Positions 55,626 through 64,000 of a stretch of DNA of 64,000 bases are shown in pieces. The first letter of the stretch is position 1. Every line of letters starts with the position of its first letter. The notes beneath the pieces are model-generated. The model was given only the letters and a program-made list of their open reading frames with translations. It made no database searches and was not told the DNA's origin. The position numbers and the translations under genes were made by a program. Origin of the DNA: Streptomyces sp. SLBN-118 (GTDB lineage Bacteria > Actinomycetota > Actinomycetes > Streptomycetales > Streptomycetaceae); contig NZ_VFNP01000001.1 in NCBI RefSeq assembly GCF_006715635.1, forward strand, positions 372,001 through 436,000, read 5' to 3'.

Positions 55626-56066
55626 TCAGGCATCCTTCGCCATCGTCAGTCGCAGGCGCTCCAGCAGGGCGTAGAGCGTCGCGCTCTCGGCTTCGTCCAG
55701 GGCATCGAGGGCGCCGTGCGTCTCCTGCATCTCCTCGCGAACGCGCCGGATGATCTCGCGGCCCGCGTCGGTTGCGACGACGTTCTTCACGCGACGGTCT
55801 GCCGGGTCGGCCTCACGGCGGACCAGCTCGCGGGCCTCCAGGCGGTCCACGATCCCGGTGACGTTCGACGCGTCGCAGACCAGCAGGGCGGCGAGGCCGC
55901 GCATCGGCAGCGGACCGTCGAGCTGGGCGAGGACCTTGGCCTGGGTGGAGGTGAGGCCGTGCTGGGCGGCGGTGGCCGCGAAATCGCGCCACTGGGCGGT
56001 GCCGATGGCGGCGAGCAGTTCCAGGAGCTGGAGCTTGGTGGGGGCCTGCGGGGTGGTGGCGCTCAT
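55626..56066 (-). CDS. MarR-family repressor
   Basis: 146 residues. The winged helix is clear: LTSTQAKVLAQLDGPLPMRG, LAALLVCDASNVTGIVDRLE, LVRREADPADRRVKNVVATD. It is divergent from the DHA2 exporter at 56202, a common MarR-exporter arrangement in which a phenolic or drug ligand releases repression. A perfect 13-base palindrome (56151-56163) lies in the 135-base gap. Start: ATG at 56064-56066. Confidence 0.9.
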   Translation of the reverse strand: MSATTPQAPTKLQLLELLAAIGTAQWRDFAATAAQHGLTSTQAKVLAQLDGPLPMRGLAALLVCDASNVTGIVDRLEARELVRREADPADRRVKNVVATDAGREIIRRVREEMQETHGALDALDEAESATLYALLERLRLTMAKDA

Positions 56067-56150
56067 GGCTCGAGCCTACTCAAGGTGCTTCATATTCTCA
56101 ATTATTTACTTGACCCTCTTAACTATTGAGGACTACAGTCTGCGAAGTAC

Positions 56151-56163
56151 TTGATGTCATCAA
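56151..56163. promoter_or_regulatory. MarR operator candidate
   Basis: TTGATG-T-CATCAA is a perfect odd palindrome 38 bases before the exporter start, in an AT-rich gap. Its position fits MarR control of the exporter. Confidence 0.55.
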
Positions 56164-56201
56164 ACATCTGCGCTCTGAAGCATTGAGAAGGTCCCACTCC
56201 C

Positions 56202-57728
56202 ATGAGCACCGCCGCACCCTCGCCCGTCGCCGATGCCCGGCACAGGAACGAGACGGTCATCGTCTTCGCCCTGAGCCTTGCCGCGATGGTCGTGTCGATG
56301 ATGCAGACCCTGCCGGTCCCGATCCTGGGACTGATCCGCAACGACCTCGGCACCTCGACAGCCAACGTCAGCTGGGTGACCACCGCCACCCTGCTGTCCG
56401 CCGCCGTTTTCACCCCGCTGCTCGGCCGCTTCGGCGACCAGCACGGCAAGAAGCCCACCCTGGTGGCCGTACTCGGCGTCATGGTCGCGGGCTCCGTCAT
56501 CGCCGCGGTCGCGAGCTCGCTGCCGCTGCTGATCCTGGGCCGGGTGCTCCAGGGTGCCGCCACCGCGATCTTCCCGCTGGCCCTTTCCGTCCTGCGTGAA
56601 GAGGTCCGGCCGCAGAAGCTGCCCGGCGCCATGGCACTGGTCAGCGGCACGCTCGCGTTCGGGAGCGGACTCGCACTCGTCGCCACCGGTCTGCTCACCT
56701 CCGGCGACGGCGCCGACTACCGCAACGCCTTCTGGATGGCGACCGGCTTCGCGGTCCTCGCCCTGCTCGCCGTGGTCTTCCTGGTCCCCGCGACCCGGCA
56801 CAAGACCGGCGGCCGCACCGACTTCCTCGGCGCGCTGACCCTCGGCCTCGCCCTGCTGCTGCTCCTGCTGCCCATCTCACAGGGCCATGAGTGGGGCTGG
56901 ACCTCCGGCCGTACGCTGGGCAGCTTCGCCGGCGCGGCCGTCATGACCGCCGTCTGGGTGCTGGTCGAGCGCACGGTGCGCGAGCCGCTCGTCGACATGG
57001 GGATGTTCGTCCACCGCCCCGTCCTCATGGCCAACCTGGCCGGCATCTTCGTCGGCTTCGGCATGTTCGCGAACTTCCTCGGCGTCTCCTACCTCGTGCA
57101 GATGCCCGAGGCCCTGACCGGCTTCGGCTTCGACGCCTCCATCCTGCGCGCGTCCGTCCAGTTCCTGCTGCCCGGCGCGATCGTCTCGCTGCTCGCCTCG
57201 CCTGTCGGCGGCCAGTTGGTCCGCCACCGCGGCCCCCGGTTCGTGCTCGGCATGGCCGCAGCGTTCGGAGCCGTCGGCTTCGGCTGGCTGGCCCTCGACC
57301 ACGCGCACACCTCCTCGGTGATCGGCGCCGGCCTCATCGTCGGCGCGGCCGTCAGCTTCGGCTACGCCGCCATGCCCGCCGTCATCATGGGGAGCGTTCC
57401 GCACCACCAGAGCGGCATCGCCAACGGCATCAACTCGATCTCCCGCTCCACCGGCAGCGCGATCGGCAGCGCCGTCGTCACCACGATCCTTGCCTCCAAG
57501 ACCATCGACCACCTGCCGGCGGGTGTGCCGCCGCTGCCCGTCGAATCCGGGTTCACCCTCACCTTCGGCATCGGGGCCGTCGCCTTCGCGCTCGTCGCGG
57601 TGATCAGCTGGCTCGGCCTTCGCGGACAGCACGGCCCCCGGGTCGTCGAGGCCGGCAAGGCAATCGCGGCGAACGCGCCCAGTGCGCCCGCGACGGAGCA
57701 GGCGCCCGTGCCGGCCGACGCTCGCTGA
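56202..57728 (+). CDS. DHA2-family MFS exporter
   Basis: 508 residues, about 14 membrane helices. LGRFGDQHGKKPTLV is the loop 2-3 motif and ILGRVLQGAATAIFPLALSV follows in helix 4. FGSGLALVATGLLTSGDGAD resembles antiporter motif C. It should expel a hydrophobic or phenolic compound under MarR control. Start: ATG at 56202 with GAGAAGG upstream. The C-terminal tail (about 30 residues, Ala/Pro-rich) is cytoplasmic. Confidence 0.9.
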   Translation: MSTAAPSPVADARHRNETVIVFALSLAAMVVSMMQTLPVPILGLIRNDLGTSTANVSWVTTATLLSAAVFTPLLGRFGDQHGKKPTLVAVLGVMVAGSVIAAVASSLPLLILGRVLQGAATAIFPLALSVLREEVRPQKLPGAMALVSGTLAFGSGLALVATGLLTSGDGADYRNAFWMATGFAVLALLAVVFLVPATRHKTGGRTDFLGALTLGLALLLLLLPISQGHEWGWTSGRTLGSFAGAAVMTAVWVLVERTVREPLVDMGMFVHRPVLMANLAGIFVGFGMFANFLGVSYLVQMPEALTGFGFDASILRASVQFLLPGAIVSLLASPVGGQLVRHRGPRFVLGMAAAFGAVGFGWLALDHAHTSSVIGAGLIVGAAVSFGYAAMPAVIMGSVPHHQSGIANGINSISRSTGSAIGSAVVTTILASKTIDHLPAGVPPLPVESGFTLTFGIGAVAFALVAVISWLGLRGQHGPRVVEAGKAIAANAPSAPATEQAPVPADAR

Positions 57729-57912
57729 CCCCTGCCGCTTCCGGGGTGGGAGCCGGGCCCAGGTTCGGCCGCCACGGCGGCGGGGAGGGTGCCCCGCCGC
57801 CGCACGGGACATCGCCCGGTTCGGCGGGAAGACAATGCCCATCGCCTGGAACTGGGCTTCCCGGTGACACCCGATCAGCCCGAGGTCCCCCAGGAGCTGA
57901 GGCGCCACCCTG

Positions 57913-57926
57913 GGATTGATCAATCC
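57913..57926. promoter_or_regulatory. perfect palindrome before TMEM175-type gene
   Basis: GGATTGATCAATCC is a perfect 14-base palindrome, 38 bases before the GTG at 57964. It is unlike a terminator (AT-rich centre) and could be an operator. A TAGAGT hexamer (57951-57956) may be the -10 of that gene. Confidence 0.4.
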
Positions 57927-57963
57927 GACTATTCCGGGGCATTCGACCCTAGAGTGAGGGGTT

Positions 57964-58614
57964 GTGATCGGCCACCAGCGAGTGCGGGACGAGGAGGGGG
58001 GCTCGGCCCGACTCCTCGCGCTGTCGGACGGCGTGTTCGCCATCGCGTTGACGCTGCTGGCACTGGACATCTCCGTGCCCGCCGGGCTGAACCCCGCCGG
58101 TTTCAGGCACGCGCTGGGGGATGTGACGCCCAACGTGTGGGCGTACGCCCTCAGCTTTCTGGTCATCGCGGCGTTCTGGCGGGGTCACCACCAGATCTTC
58201 CAGTACACAAGCGAGGTGGATGGAACGGTCATCAGGCTCGGGCTGCTGAGCCTGGGGCTGGTCGCCCTGATGCCCTTCCCCACCACCCTGCTGGCCGAGT
58301 ACGGAGACCAGCCGCAGGCGGTGGCCGTGTACTGCGGAGCCGTCGCGGCCATGGGTGCCGCACAACTCGCGCTGACAGTCGCACTGTGGAAGCGCCCGTG
58401 GCTGTGCAGTGCGGCGCTGCCCGATCCCGTCGTACGCAACGATGTGATCGATCTGGCGTCGACGGTGCTGGTCTTCGCCGTCGCCGTGCCGCTCGCCTTC
58501 GTCTCCCCCACCGGCGCGAAGCTGTGGTGGGCGGTGCTGATCCCGGTCAAGTGGGTGACGGGCAGGCGCGGTAAGCGCCTGCGCGTGGCCGCCCAGCAGC
58601 CAGGCGCAACGTAG
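57964..58614 (+). CDS. TMEM175-family potassium-channel-like protein
   Basis: 216 residues with six membrane helices. The family filter region is RLLALSDGVFAIALTLLALDI near the start (the RxxxxSDGVFAIAxTL signature). VWAYALSFLVIAAFWRGHHQ is helix 3-4 and FPTTLLAEYGD the following loop. Bacterial TMEM175 proteins are tetrameric K+ channels with an Ile/Leu filter. Start: GTG at 57964 after GTGAGGGG. It stands alone; a 14-base palindrome precedes it. Confidence 0.85.
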   Translation: MIGHQRVRDEEGGSARLLALSDGVFAIALTLLALDISVPAGLNPAGFRHALGDVTPNVWAYALSFLVIAAFWRGHHQIFQYTSEVDGTVIRLGLLSLGLVALMPFPTTLLAEYGDQPQAVAVYCGAVAAMGAAQLALTVALWKRPWLCSAALPDPVVRNDVIDLASTVLVFAVAVPLAFVSPTGAKLWWAVLIPVKWVTGRRGKRLRVAAQQPGAT

Positions 58615-58651
58615 GGGGGAACAAGCCTCGAACAGCGGTCGCCCCACACGC

Positions 58652-60961
58652 TCACATGACATCGCTGAGCGTGTCCGCCAGCCTGCGCCGGGAGGCGCGC
58701 GCGGCCGGCAGGGCCGAGACCGCGATCGCCCCGGCGACGGCGGCTCCCCCGAGCAGGAGCAGCATGGCCGGGGAGGGTGGCTGAGCAACGCCCGCGCCGA
58801 GCCCGCTCGATCGCCCCTGCAGGTCGATCAGCCACGTCGACACGCGCACGCCCAGGAGAGTTCCTGTCAGGGCTGCTGCCGCCGCGATGAACCCTGTGCT
58901 TGTGACGATCACCGCGGTGATCTGGCGGGGGGTGAGCCCGATGGCTTTGAGAGCCAGAAGGTCGCGGCCGTGTTCGCGAAGTCCGGCGGCGATGACGGTG
59001 GACAGTTCCGCCAGACCGATGAAGGCGAGCACTCCGACGAGACCGATGATCACCCCGCGGGCGGCGGAGAGTTGGTCGGCGGGGTTGGTGTTCTTCCGGA
59101 CCTCGAGACCGCCTTGGGAGGACTCGGCCAGGGCGGTGCTCACTTCATCGGGATCGGCCGCACGCGTCAGGACCAGGTTGTAGAACTCGGGCCGCAGTGA
59201 GGCGTCCCCCTCGCGGAGCGTGTCGACGGTCGTGGAGATCACCCGGCCGCCGTCCTGTGGCTCGATACTGCGGCCTACGATGTGGAGGACTTGCGGGCTG
59301 CTTCCGACGGTCATGCGGACCCAGTCCCCGACCTTCGCTCCCATGAGCTCAAGAAGCCCCTGGCCCGCCACGGCTTCGTCCGAGTTCTGGATGGTGCGGC
59401 CCTCGGCGATGGTGAAGGGGTAGGGGTGCTCCGGGGTGCCCAGGCCGCGGAGCGTGATCGTCCTGGTCTGGCCGGGGACCAGCGCCGCGACTTCGACGCC
59501 CGGGTAGGCCGCTGTGATGCCCGGTTGATCGGACAGCAGCCTGCGTGCCGTCGCATCGTCGATGCCCTCCGGCTTGGCGCGAAGTTCTGCGGCAAGCCCT
59601 ACATCGTCGGGCCGGCTCTCAAAGCGGTCGAGAGTCGACCAGGCACCCAGGGCGATCGTGATCATCAGCAGCGGGAGCGCGAGCCGACCCACGGCCGCTG
59701 CTGCGCGCGCCGGGCGGTGGAAGGCGCCGCGCCAGCCGAGCACGAGTGCGGGCGGCGTTCTGAGCCGCAGAGCGAATCTGGCAGTTCTGGACAGCCGACG
59801 GCCGCTCTTGGTGGCTCCTCGGGCGATGGGAATGGGTGAGACGCGACCGGCACGCCAGGCGGCCAGGCCGGTCGCCGTTGCGATGACGAGAACCGCCCCG
59901 AGTGACGTGGCAAGGAGTCTCCAGGCGTGCTCGGGCAGGTCGCGCCACAGCACCATCGCGTCCCCGATGCGGCCGGGAATCCGGGGACCCAGCAACTCCG
60001 TGACGATCGCCCCGAAGGCAACTCCGACGACCGCGAAGGCCGCGTGCTCTACCAGGAACGCGCGTACGACCTGACCGGGTGTGAACCCGATGGCCTTCAG
60101 GACAGAGATGTCCCGCAGATGGCCGCGAACGCGGGTACTGATTGCTCCGGTCACCGCGAGAGCGGCAGCCAGCAATGCCCCCAGACCGAAGGAGCCGAGC
60201 AGCAGTCCCAGGAGGCGGTTGTCGCCTTCCGCTTCGGACCGCGCCTCGTCCCACGTGGAGACGCTGGCCACCTGGTCGGCACCGATCAACGTAACCGCCT
60301 GCTGCACGGCGAAATCGGTGTCCTGGGGATCGGCCAGCCGCAGTCCGACCGTCTGCCCGACCCGGCGGGTGTCGGGTTCGACCCGGTGAAGCTCCGAGGG
60401 CAGCAGCCAGGCGACACCGGGCCGCACCCCACGGACGAAGCGCGGTTCTGCGGTGTCGGCGACCCCCACAACGCGAAGAGTCGTGTATCTGCCGTCGCTG
60501 CCGCGGACCCGCAGGACGTCGCCGGCCTTGGCCCACAGTGCATCGGCGGCCGATCGCTCGAGCACGATGCCATTGGGAACGCCGGCTTCCAGCCAGTGTC
60601 CGGAGTCAACCAGTGGGCGAGCCGCCTTGGGGGGTTTGGTCGGGGCACCGCGCAGCTCCAGTGACACCCTCGTGCCCCGGCTCTCGGCGGTGGCCGCGGC
60701 GGTCGGGAAGGGCCCGGAGAAGGCGGCGACACCGTCGATGTCGGTCAGCCTCTGGGTGCGCTCGTTTGCCCGCGTGTGGATCCATACATGTGCGCCGGAC
60801 GACTCGGTGAAGACGCGCTGCCACGGGTTGGCCGCATATTGCAGGAGCGCGCCCGCCAGCAGCAGGGAGGCGATGATCCCTGCGGTGGCCAGGACGATGA
60901 ACAGTGCCTCGCCGCGGTTGGCCCGAAGGTCGGCCTGTGCCCACCGCACGGTGGCCCGCAT
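58652..60961 (-). CDS. FtsX-family ABC transporter permease (MacB-like)
   Basis: 769 residues. An N-terminal helix (FIVLATAGIIASLLLAGALL), a large extracytoplasmic domain, then three helices (LLGSFGLGALLAAALAVTGA, AFAVVGVAFGAIVTELLG, VLVIATATGLAAWRAGR). A second half has another extracytoplasmic region and helices ending AMLLLLGGAAVAGAIAVSAL. DISVLKAIGFTPGQVVRAFL and DLLALKAIGLTPRQITAVIV are the two coupling-helix FtsX motifs, so two FtsX units are fused. It starts three bases after the ATPase stops (60965), so they form one transporter. It likely moves lipoproteins, peptides or drugs. Confidence 0.88.
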   Translation of the reverse strand: MRATVRWAQADLRANRGEALFIVLATAGIIASLLLAGALLQYAANPWQRVFTESSGAHVWIHTRANERTQRLTDIDGVAAFSGPFPTAAATAESRGTRVSLELRGAPTKPPKAARPLVDSGHWLEAGVPNGIVLERSAADALWAKAGDVLRVRGSDGRYTTLRVVGVADTAEPRFVRGVRPGVAWLLPSELHRVEPDTRRVGQTVGLRLADPQDTDFAVQQAVTLIGADQVASVSTWDEARSEAEGDNRLLGLLLGSFGLGALLAAALAVTGAISTRVRGHLRDISVLKAIGFTPGQVVRAFLVEHAAFAVVGVAFGAIVTELLGPRIPGRIGDAMVLWRDLPEHAWRLLATSLGAVLVIATATGLAAWRAGRVSPIPIARGATKSGRRLSRTARFALRLRTPPALVLGWRGAFHRPARAAAAVGRLALPLLMITIALGAWSTLDRFESRPDDVGLAAELRAKPEGIDDATARRLLSDQPGITAAYPGVEVAALVPGQTRTITLRGLGTPEHPYPFTIAEGRTIQNSDEAVAGQGLLELMGAKVGDWVRMTVGSSPQVLHIVGRSIEPQDGGRVISTTVDTLREGDASLRPEFYNLVLTRAADPDEVSTALAESSQGGLEVRKNTNPADQLSAARGVIIGLVGVLAFIGLAELSTVIAAGLREHGRDLLALKAIGLTPRQITAVIVTSTGFIAAAAALTGTLLGVRVSTWLIDLQGRSSGLGAGVAQPPSPAMLLLLGGAAVAGAIAVSALPAARASRRRLADTLSDVM

Positions 60962-60964
60962 CGG

Positions 60965-61735
60965 TCAACCCTTGATTCTCAAGATGTCGGCGACACTGCC
61001 CGGCACATGCTCGGGCCCGCCGAGCACCGCGTCGTCGACTACCTGACCGTCGAAGAAACTGATCACTCGGTCCGCCGTGCTGGCAGCCCTCGCGTCGTGG
61101 GTGACCAGCAGGATGGTTTGGCCGCGCTGATGGAAGCGGGTGAGCAGGCGCAGGACATCGCGGCCTCCCTTGCTGTCCAGGCTGCCGGTCGGCTCGTCGG
61201 CGAGGAGCAGGCGCGGGTGGTTGACCAGGGCACGAGCCAGCGCCACCCGCTGCTGCTCGCCTCCGGACAGCTCACCGGGCATGCTGCGCATCTTGCCTTC
61301 CAGGCTCAGCTCGGCGAGCAGTTCCTCGCAGCTTGCCCTCGCCTGCCGCGGGCTCTTGCCGGCCAGCAGTGCCGGGAGTTCGATGTTGTCGGCCACGGTC
61401 ATGTTCGAGATCAGGTTGAAGAACTGGAAGACGATGCCGATGCTGCGCCGGCGCAGCACTGCCCAGCGAGCCTCGCTCAGCGAGTCGACCTGTCGGCCGT
61501 CCAGCCAGATTTGCCCGCTGTCCGGGCGGTCCAGGCCACCCAGCAAATGCAGGAGCGTGGATTTGCCGGCGCCGGAGGGTCCGGTGACGGCAACGAACTC
61601 GCCTGGCTCAATATGGAGATCGACGCCACGCACGGCTCGCGCCTCGGCGCCTTCCGCCTTGTACGTCTTGACCAGACCCTGCGCCTTCACCATCGGCTGA
61701 GGAACATCAGCAGCAGACGAGTCGTCGCGGCTCAT
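60965..61735 (-). CDS. ABC transporter ATP-binding protein (MacB/LolD-like)
   Basis: 256 residues. Walker A TGPSGAGKST at 51-60, Q-loop GIVFQFFNLISNMTV, signature ELSGGEQQRVALARAL, Walker B LLLADEPTGSLD, switch His in LLVTHDARAAS. The insertion SKGGRDVLRLL is usual for MacB-type ATPases that drive FtsX permeases. Start: ATG at 61733-61735, overlapping the PadR stop by four bases (ATGA), so PadR, ATPase and permease are one operon. Confidence 0.92.
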   Translation of the reverse strand: MSRDDSSAADVPQPMVKAQGLVKTYKAEGAEARAVRGVDLHIEPGEFVAVTGPSGAGKSTLLHLLGGLDRPDSGQIWLDGRQVDSLSEARWAVLRRRSIGIVFQFFNLISNMTVADNIELPALLAGKSPRQARASCEELLAELSLEGKMRSMPGELSGGEQQRVALARALVNHPRLLLADEPTGSLDSKGGRDVLRLLTRFHQRGQTILLVTHDARAASTADRVISFFDGQVVDDAVLGGPEHVPGSVADILRIKG

Positions 61736-62235
61736 TCCAGCTCCTCCTGACAGCGTTCCAGCCAGTCGAGGTCAGCCTGTAGGTGCAGCATGGCACCCTC
61801 GATCAGCAAATGCGAGACTCGCTTGTCACGGTCTTCCGAGGCTGCGAGCTTGGACAGGTCACGCATGGCATTCAGGCAGTAGCGACGCTGTTTGTTGATC
61901 AGCCCGATCTGGTCGGCGGCCCCCGTCTCACGGGCGAGCGCCAGCTTCATGAAGAAGTCGTCCCGCACCTTGGGCTCGGCCGGCTCCTCGAACCAGTCGG
62001 CCACTGCCTCTCGCCCGGCTTCGGTGAGCTCGTAGATGCGCTTGTTCGGCCGACGGGACTGGGCGACTTCCTGTCCCTGGATCAGACCTGCATTCTCCAG
62101 GCGACTGAGAGTGACATAAATCTGTCCGATGTTGGGCTGAGAGTAAGCTGCACCCATGAGCCTCTCAAGAGCTTGCTTGAGCTCATATCCATGAGCCGGC
62201 CCCTTGGACAAGAGCACCAGCAGGGCGAGACGCAC
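61732..62235 (-). CDS. PadR-family repressor
   Basis: 167 residues. ALLVLLSKGPAHGYELKQAL, YSQPNIGQIYVTLSRLENAG and QSRRPNKRIYELTEAGREAV are the PadR winged helix, followed by a C-terminal helical dimerisation domain (WLERCQEELE). Start: GTG at 62233-62235, where homology begins, behind GGGGAAAG; longer starts reach into the divergent promoter. It heads the ABC transporter operon and is divergent from the binding-protein gene at 62392. Confidence 0.85.
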   Translation of the reverse strand: MRLALLVLLSKGPAHGYELKQALERLMGAAYSQPNIGQIYVTLSRLENAGLIQGQEVAQSRRPNKRIYELTEAGREAVADWFEEPAEPKVRDDFFMKLALARETGAADQIGLINKQRRYCLNAMRDLSKLAASEDRDKRVSHLLIEGAMLHLQADLDWLERCQEELE

Positions 62236-62328
62236 TCCGCATCTTTCCCCTCGCCGCAGATCGCGGAGGCGATTGTGACTTCCTCCGGCTTTGCTTTCTT
62301 TCCTGCCAGCTCTACGATCCGTAATGGC

Positions 62329-62343
62329 TAACAGGTATGCATA
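62329..62343. repeat. 15-base motif, copy 1 (TAACAGGTATGCATA)
   Basis: Overlaps the dyad at 62335-62351. A copy differing at one base (TAACATGTATGCATA) is at 63782-63796, in the next intergenic region. Two near-identical AT-containing sites 1.45 kb apart in GC-rich DNA suggest a shared regulator. Confidence 0.5.
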
Positions 62344-62351
62344 GAGCATAC
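62335..62351. promoter_or_regulatory. PadR operator candidate
   Basis: GTATGC-ATAGA-GCATAC is a perfect 6-base dyad between the PadR operon and the divergent lipoprotein gene, starting 57 bases before the latter's ATG. TATGCATA lies within it. PadR sites are short AT-containing dyads, so this may control both directions. Confidence 0.5.
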
Positions 62352-62391
62352 GCCGGGAGAGCGACGAACGCGCCGTACGAAGGAGGCGTCT

Positions 62392-63657
62392 ATGCGGTGG
62401 GCGCGAGCCGCTGCTGGAGGGCTCACCGTCACGGCCCTGCTCCTCGCAGGCTGCACGGGGGACGGGGGCAGCGCGCAACGGCCCTCTGAGACCGGTCCGA
62501 TGACATTCGTGACTGGCGGTGACCTGACAGATTACCTGCGCAACGTGCTGAGCGAATGGAACCGCACGCATCCTGCCGAGAAGGTGAAGGTCATCGAGCT
62601 GCCGGAAGCTGCGGACGAGGTGCGCGCACAAATGGCGACCGGCTTGCGTTCGGGCAGCGGCCGATTCGACGTGCTCAACATCGACGTCACGTGGACCTCG
62701 GAATTCGCCGCCGCCGGCTGGATCAGCCCGCTCGACGCCGAACGGTTCCCGCTGGACGATTTCCTGCCTCCCGTTGTGGACACCGCCACCTTCCAGGGGG
62801 AGCTCTATGCCGTCCCCTACGTCACCAATGCGGGGCTGCTCTACTACCGCAAGGATCTACTCCAGCGAGAGGGCCGGCAGCCACCGCGCACCTGGCGCGA
62901 ACTCGAGAGTGAGGCGAAGTCGATCGCGCCGAAATACGGCCTTCACGGCTACGCCGGCCAATACCTTCCCTATGAAGGGCTCACCGTCAACATCGCAGAA
63001 GTCATCCAGTCCGCCGGGGGCCAGGTCCTCAGCGACGAGGGAACCCGGGTCACCGTCGACTCCCCCGCCGCCCGCGAAGGCCTGGACTTCCTCGCCCGCG
63101 GTGTTCGCGACGGCTGGATACCGAGGGACGCCCTCACCTTCAAGGAAGAAGAATCCCGGCGCGCCTTCCAGAATGGCGACCTGCTCTTCCTGCGCAACTG
63201 GCCATACGTGTACGACCTGGCCAACGAGAAAGGCTCCGAGATCGCCGGCAAGGTCGGCGCCATCCCGCTGCCCGGACCGAACGGCCAGGGCTCGAGCGTC
63301 CTCGGAGGCTCCAATCTCGCCGTCAACGCCGGCTCACGACATCAGAAGTCGGCAAACGAGCTGATCGCCTACCTCACCAGCGAGCGCGTCCAGCGCCAGG
63401 TGCTCACCCAGGGGTCACTGCCACCCGTGCGGGCTGCCCTGTACTCGGACCCCGCCCTGGTGCGCAGGTTCCCGTACCTGCCGACGCTCAAGCAGAGCGT
63501 CCTGACAGCCAAACCCCGCCCCAAGAGTCCGCGCTACGAGCAGGTGAGTCTGGCCGTCCAGGCAGTCGCACACGATGCCCTTGCAGGGCGCCAGACCTCC
63601 GACGCAGCCGTCGCCCGCCTGGCACGAGAGCTGCAGGCCATCGTCCGCCGCGGCTGA
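62392..63657 (+). CDS. family 1 ABC sugar-type solute-binding lipoprotein
   Basis: 421 residues. Signal peptide with lipobox LLLAGC (Cys21). The mature part follows cluster B sugar-binding proteins (MalE/LpqY-like): FVTGGDLTDYLRNVLSEWN, VKVIELPEAADEVRAQMATG, FDVLNIDVTWTSEFAAAGWI, AFQNGDLLFLRNWPYVYDLA and VGAIPLPGPNGQGSSVLGGS. It would bind a sugar or glycoside at the cell surface. No permease lies to its right within the window; 343 bases remain. Start: ATG at 62392 after AAGGAGG. Confidence 0.88.
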   Translation: MRWARAAAGGLTVTALLLAGCTGDGGSAQRPSETGPMTFVTGGDLTDYLRNVLSEWNRTHPAEKVKVIELPEAADEVRAQMATGLRSGSGRFDVLNIDVTWTSEFAAAGWISPLDAERFPLDDFLPPVVDTATFQGELYAVPYVTNAGLLYYRKDLLQREGRQPPRTWRELESEAKSIAPKYGLHGYAGQYLPYEGLTVNIAEVIQSAGGQVLSDEGTRVTVDSPAAREGLDFLARGVRDGWIPRDALTFKEEESRRAFQNGDLLFLRNWPYVYDLANEKGSEIAGKVGAIPLPGPNGQGSSVLGGSNLAVNAGSRHQKSANELIAYLTSERVQRQVLTQGSLPPVRAALYSDPALVRRFPYLPTLKQSVLTAKPRPKSPRYEQVSLAVQAVAHDALAGRQTSDAAVARLARELQAIVRRG

Positions 63658-63673
63658 GCCCGGGCTCCGGCGG
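63645..63673 (+). terminator. hairpin at the lipoprotein gene stop
   Basis: GAGCCCGGGCTC (63656-63667) is a perfect palindrome, and CCGCCG (63645-63650) pairs with CGGCGG (63668-63673) around a 5-base bulge. The stop codon lies in the structure. It could terminate or weaken read-through. Confidence 0.45.
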
Positions 63674-64000
63674 CACACTCCGTCCCGCCGACAGCGCGGA
63701 CCGTTACAGTGCCCGACATTGCCGGACATAACACCGTGATCCTTCCTGTGAGGCCATTGACACACCCCCCGCACCCCTACTTAACATGTATGCATAACTC
63801 CAGCTGTCGGCGAAAAGGTGGCTCTCCACCGCCGACCCACGGCCTCAGCCTCGCTCCCTCTCCGCGGGACATCAGGTCGACCGCAGTCCATCTCTCCAGT
63901 CCGACACAAGTCAGGACGGTCACTGGCAATGTATACAACCCAGGTTCAAAGTGGCCGCGCAGACGGTGCGATGGCACCTGAACCCCTGATCCAGGCCCTC
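63674..64000. other. right-edge intergenic region with two regulatory-looking sites
   Basis: Carries copy 2 of the 15-base motif (63782-63796) and a GntR-like palindrome TGTATACA (63930-63937). A possible start ATG at 63971 (MAPEPLIQAL) runs off the edge and cannot be assigned. Otherwise no supported gene. Confidence 0.4.
63782..63796. repeat. 15-base motif, copy 2 (TAACATGTATGCATA)
   Basis: Matches copy 1 at 14 of 15 bases; see 62329-62343. It lies downstream of the lipoprotein gene in the next promoter-like region. Confidence 0.5.

Noticed and set aside
62236..62631. N-terminal extension of the PadR protein
   Set aside because: It would cross the divergent promoter and the lipoprotein start; PadR homology begins at the GTG at 62233-62235.

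Overview
The window is very GC-rich, actinobacterial DNA with strong third-position GC, GTG starts next to ATG starts, short ATGA overlaps and families typical of Streptomyces. These include an OmpR/HK pair, PadR and TetR regulators, P450s with ferredoxin, and HicB-like ribbon-helix-helix plus DUF4097 proteins. It reads like an accessory chromosome arm. Intact cassettes alternate with at least ten broken genes or gene scraps, one IS200/IS605 element and two abutting MITE-like repeats. No tRNA, rRNA or CRISPR array was seen.

Layout. 1-6 kb: a cut-off SnoaL-like gene, a GlxA/AraC-type scrap, two epoxide-hydrolase-like enzymes (the second behind a TetR remnant and a strong palindrome), a half radical-copper oxidase, and a membrane protein with an internal duplication. 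6-11 kb: an MHS transporter, an OmpR/HK pair and a TAXI-type binding lipoprotein. 11-17 kb: a secreted M4 protease, a NarL-type HK/RR locus fused through an eight-G run, a VOC protein and a GNAT protein. 17-20.5 kb: a ribbon-helix-helix protein, a DUF4097 protein, a collapsed DrrAB-like ABC transporter and a frameshifted nucleotidyltransferase. 20.6-22.2 kb: an IS605-type element with broken TnpA and intact TnpB. 22.3-26.6 kb: an MmcQ/YjbR protein, tandem DUF4139 proteins and a hydrolase scrap.

26.8-37.4 kb is a largely minus-strand catabolic or biosynthetic block. It holds a carotenoid oxygenase, an SRPBCC protein, a DHA2 exporter and an ATPase-HTH regulator, then a CypX-like P450, a second P450, an FAD ferredoxin reductase and a ferredoxin. 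37.5-40.5 kb: a membrane protein, the MITE pair, a PAP2-type enzyme and a GrpB scrap. 41.5-48.3 kb: a LysR gene divergent from a form I-like aerobic CO dehydrogenase operon (coxM-S-L, an XdhC-YHS fusion, MoxR and VWA accessory genes).

48.6-55.3 kb: a sigma-factor/CAP-domain fusion, then a lipid block (diacylglycerol-kinase-like, alkyl-DHAP-synthase-like, TetR, GlpD) whose gene set resembles mycobacterial Rv2249c-Rv2252. 55.3-64 kb: a quinone-oxidoreductase scrap, a divergent MarR/DHA2 exporter pair, a TMEM175-type channel, a PadR/ABC-ATPase/FtsX operon, and a divergent sugar-type binding lipoprotein with no permease in view.

The most unusual items are the single polypeptide joining an ECF-like sigma factor to a CAP domain, the homopolymer-controlled HK-RR junction, the AYACSFR-type CO dehydrogenase cluster with a YHS-tagged XdhC, and an intact TnpB nuclease beside a crippled transposase. 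Family assignments come from reading motifs by eye; no database search was run.
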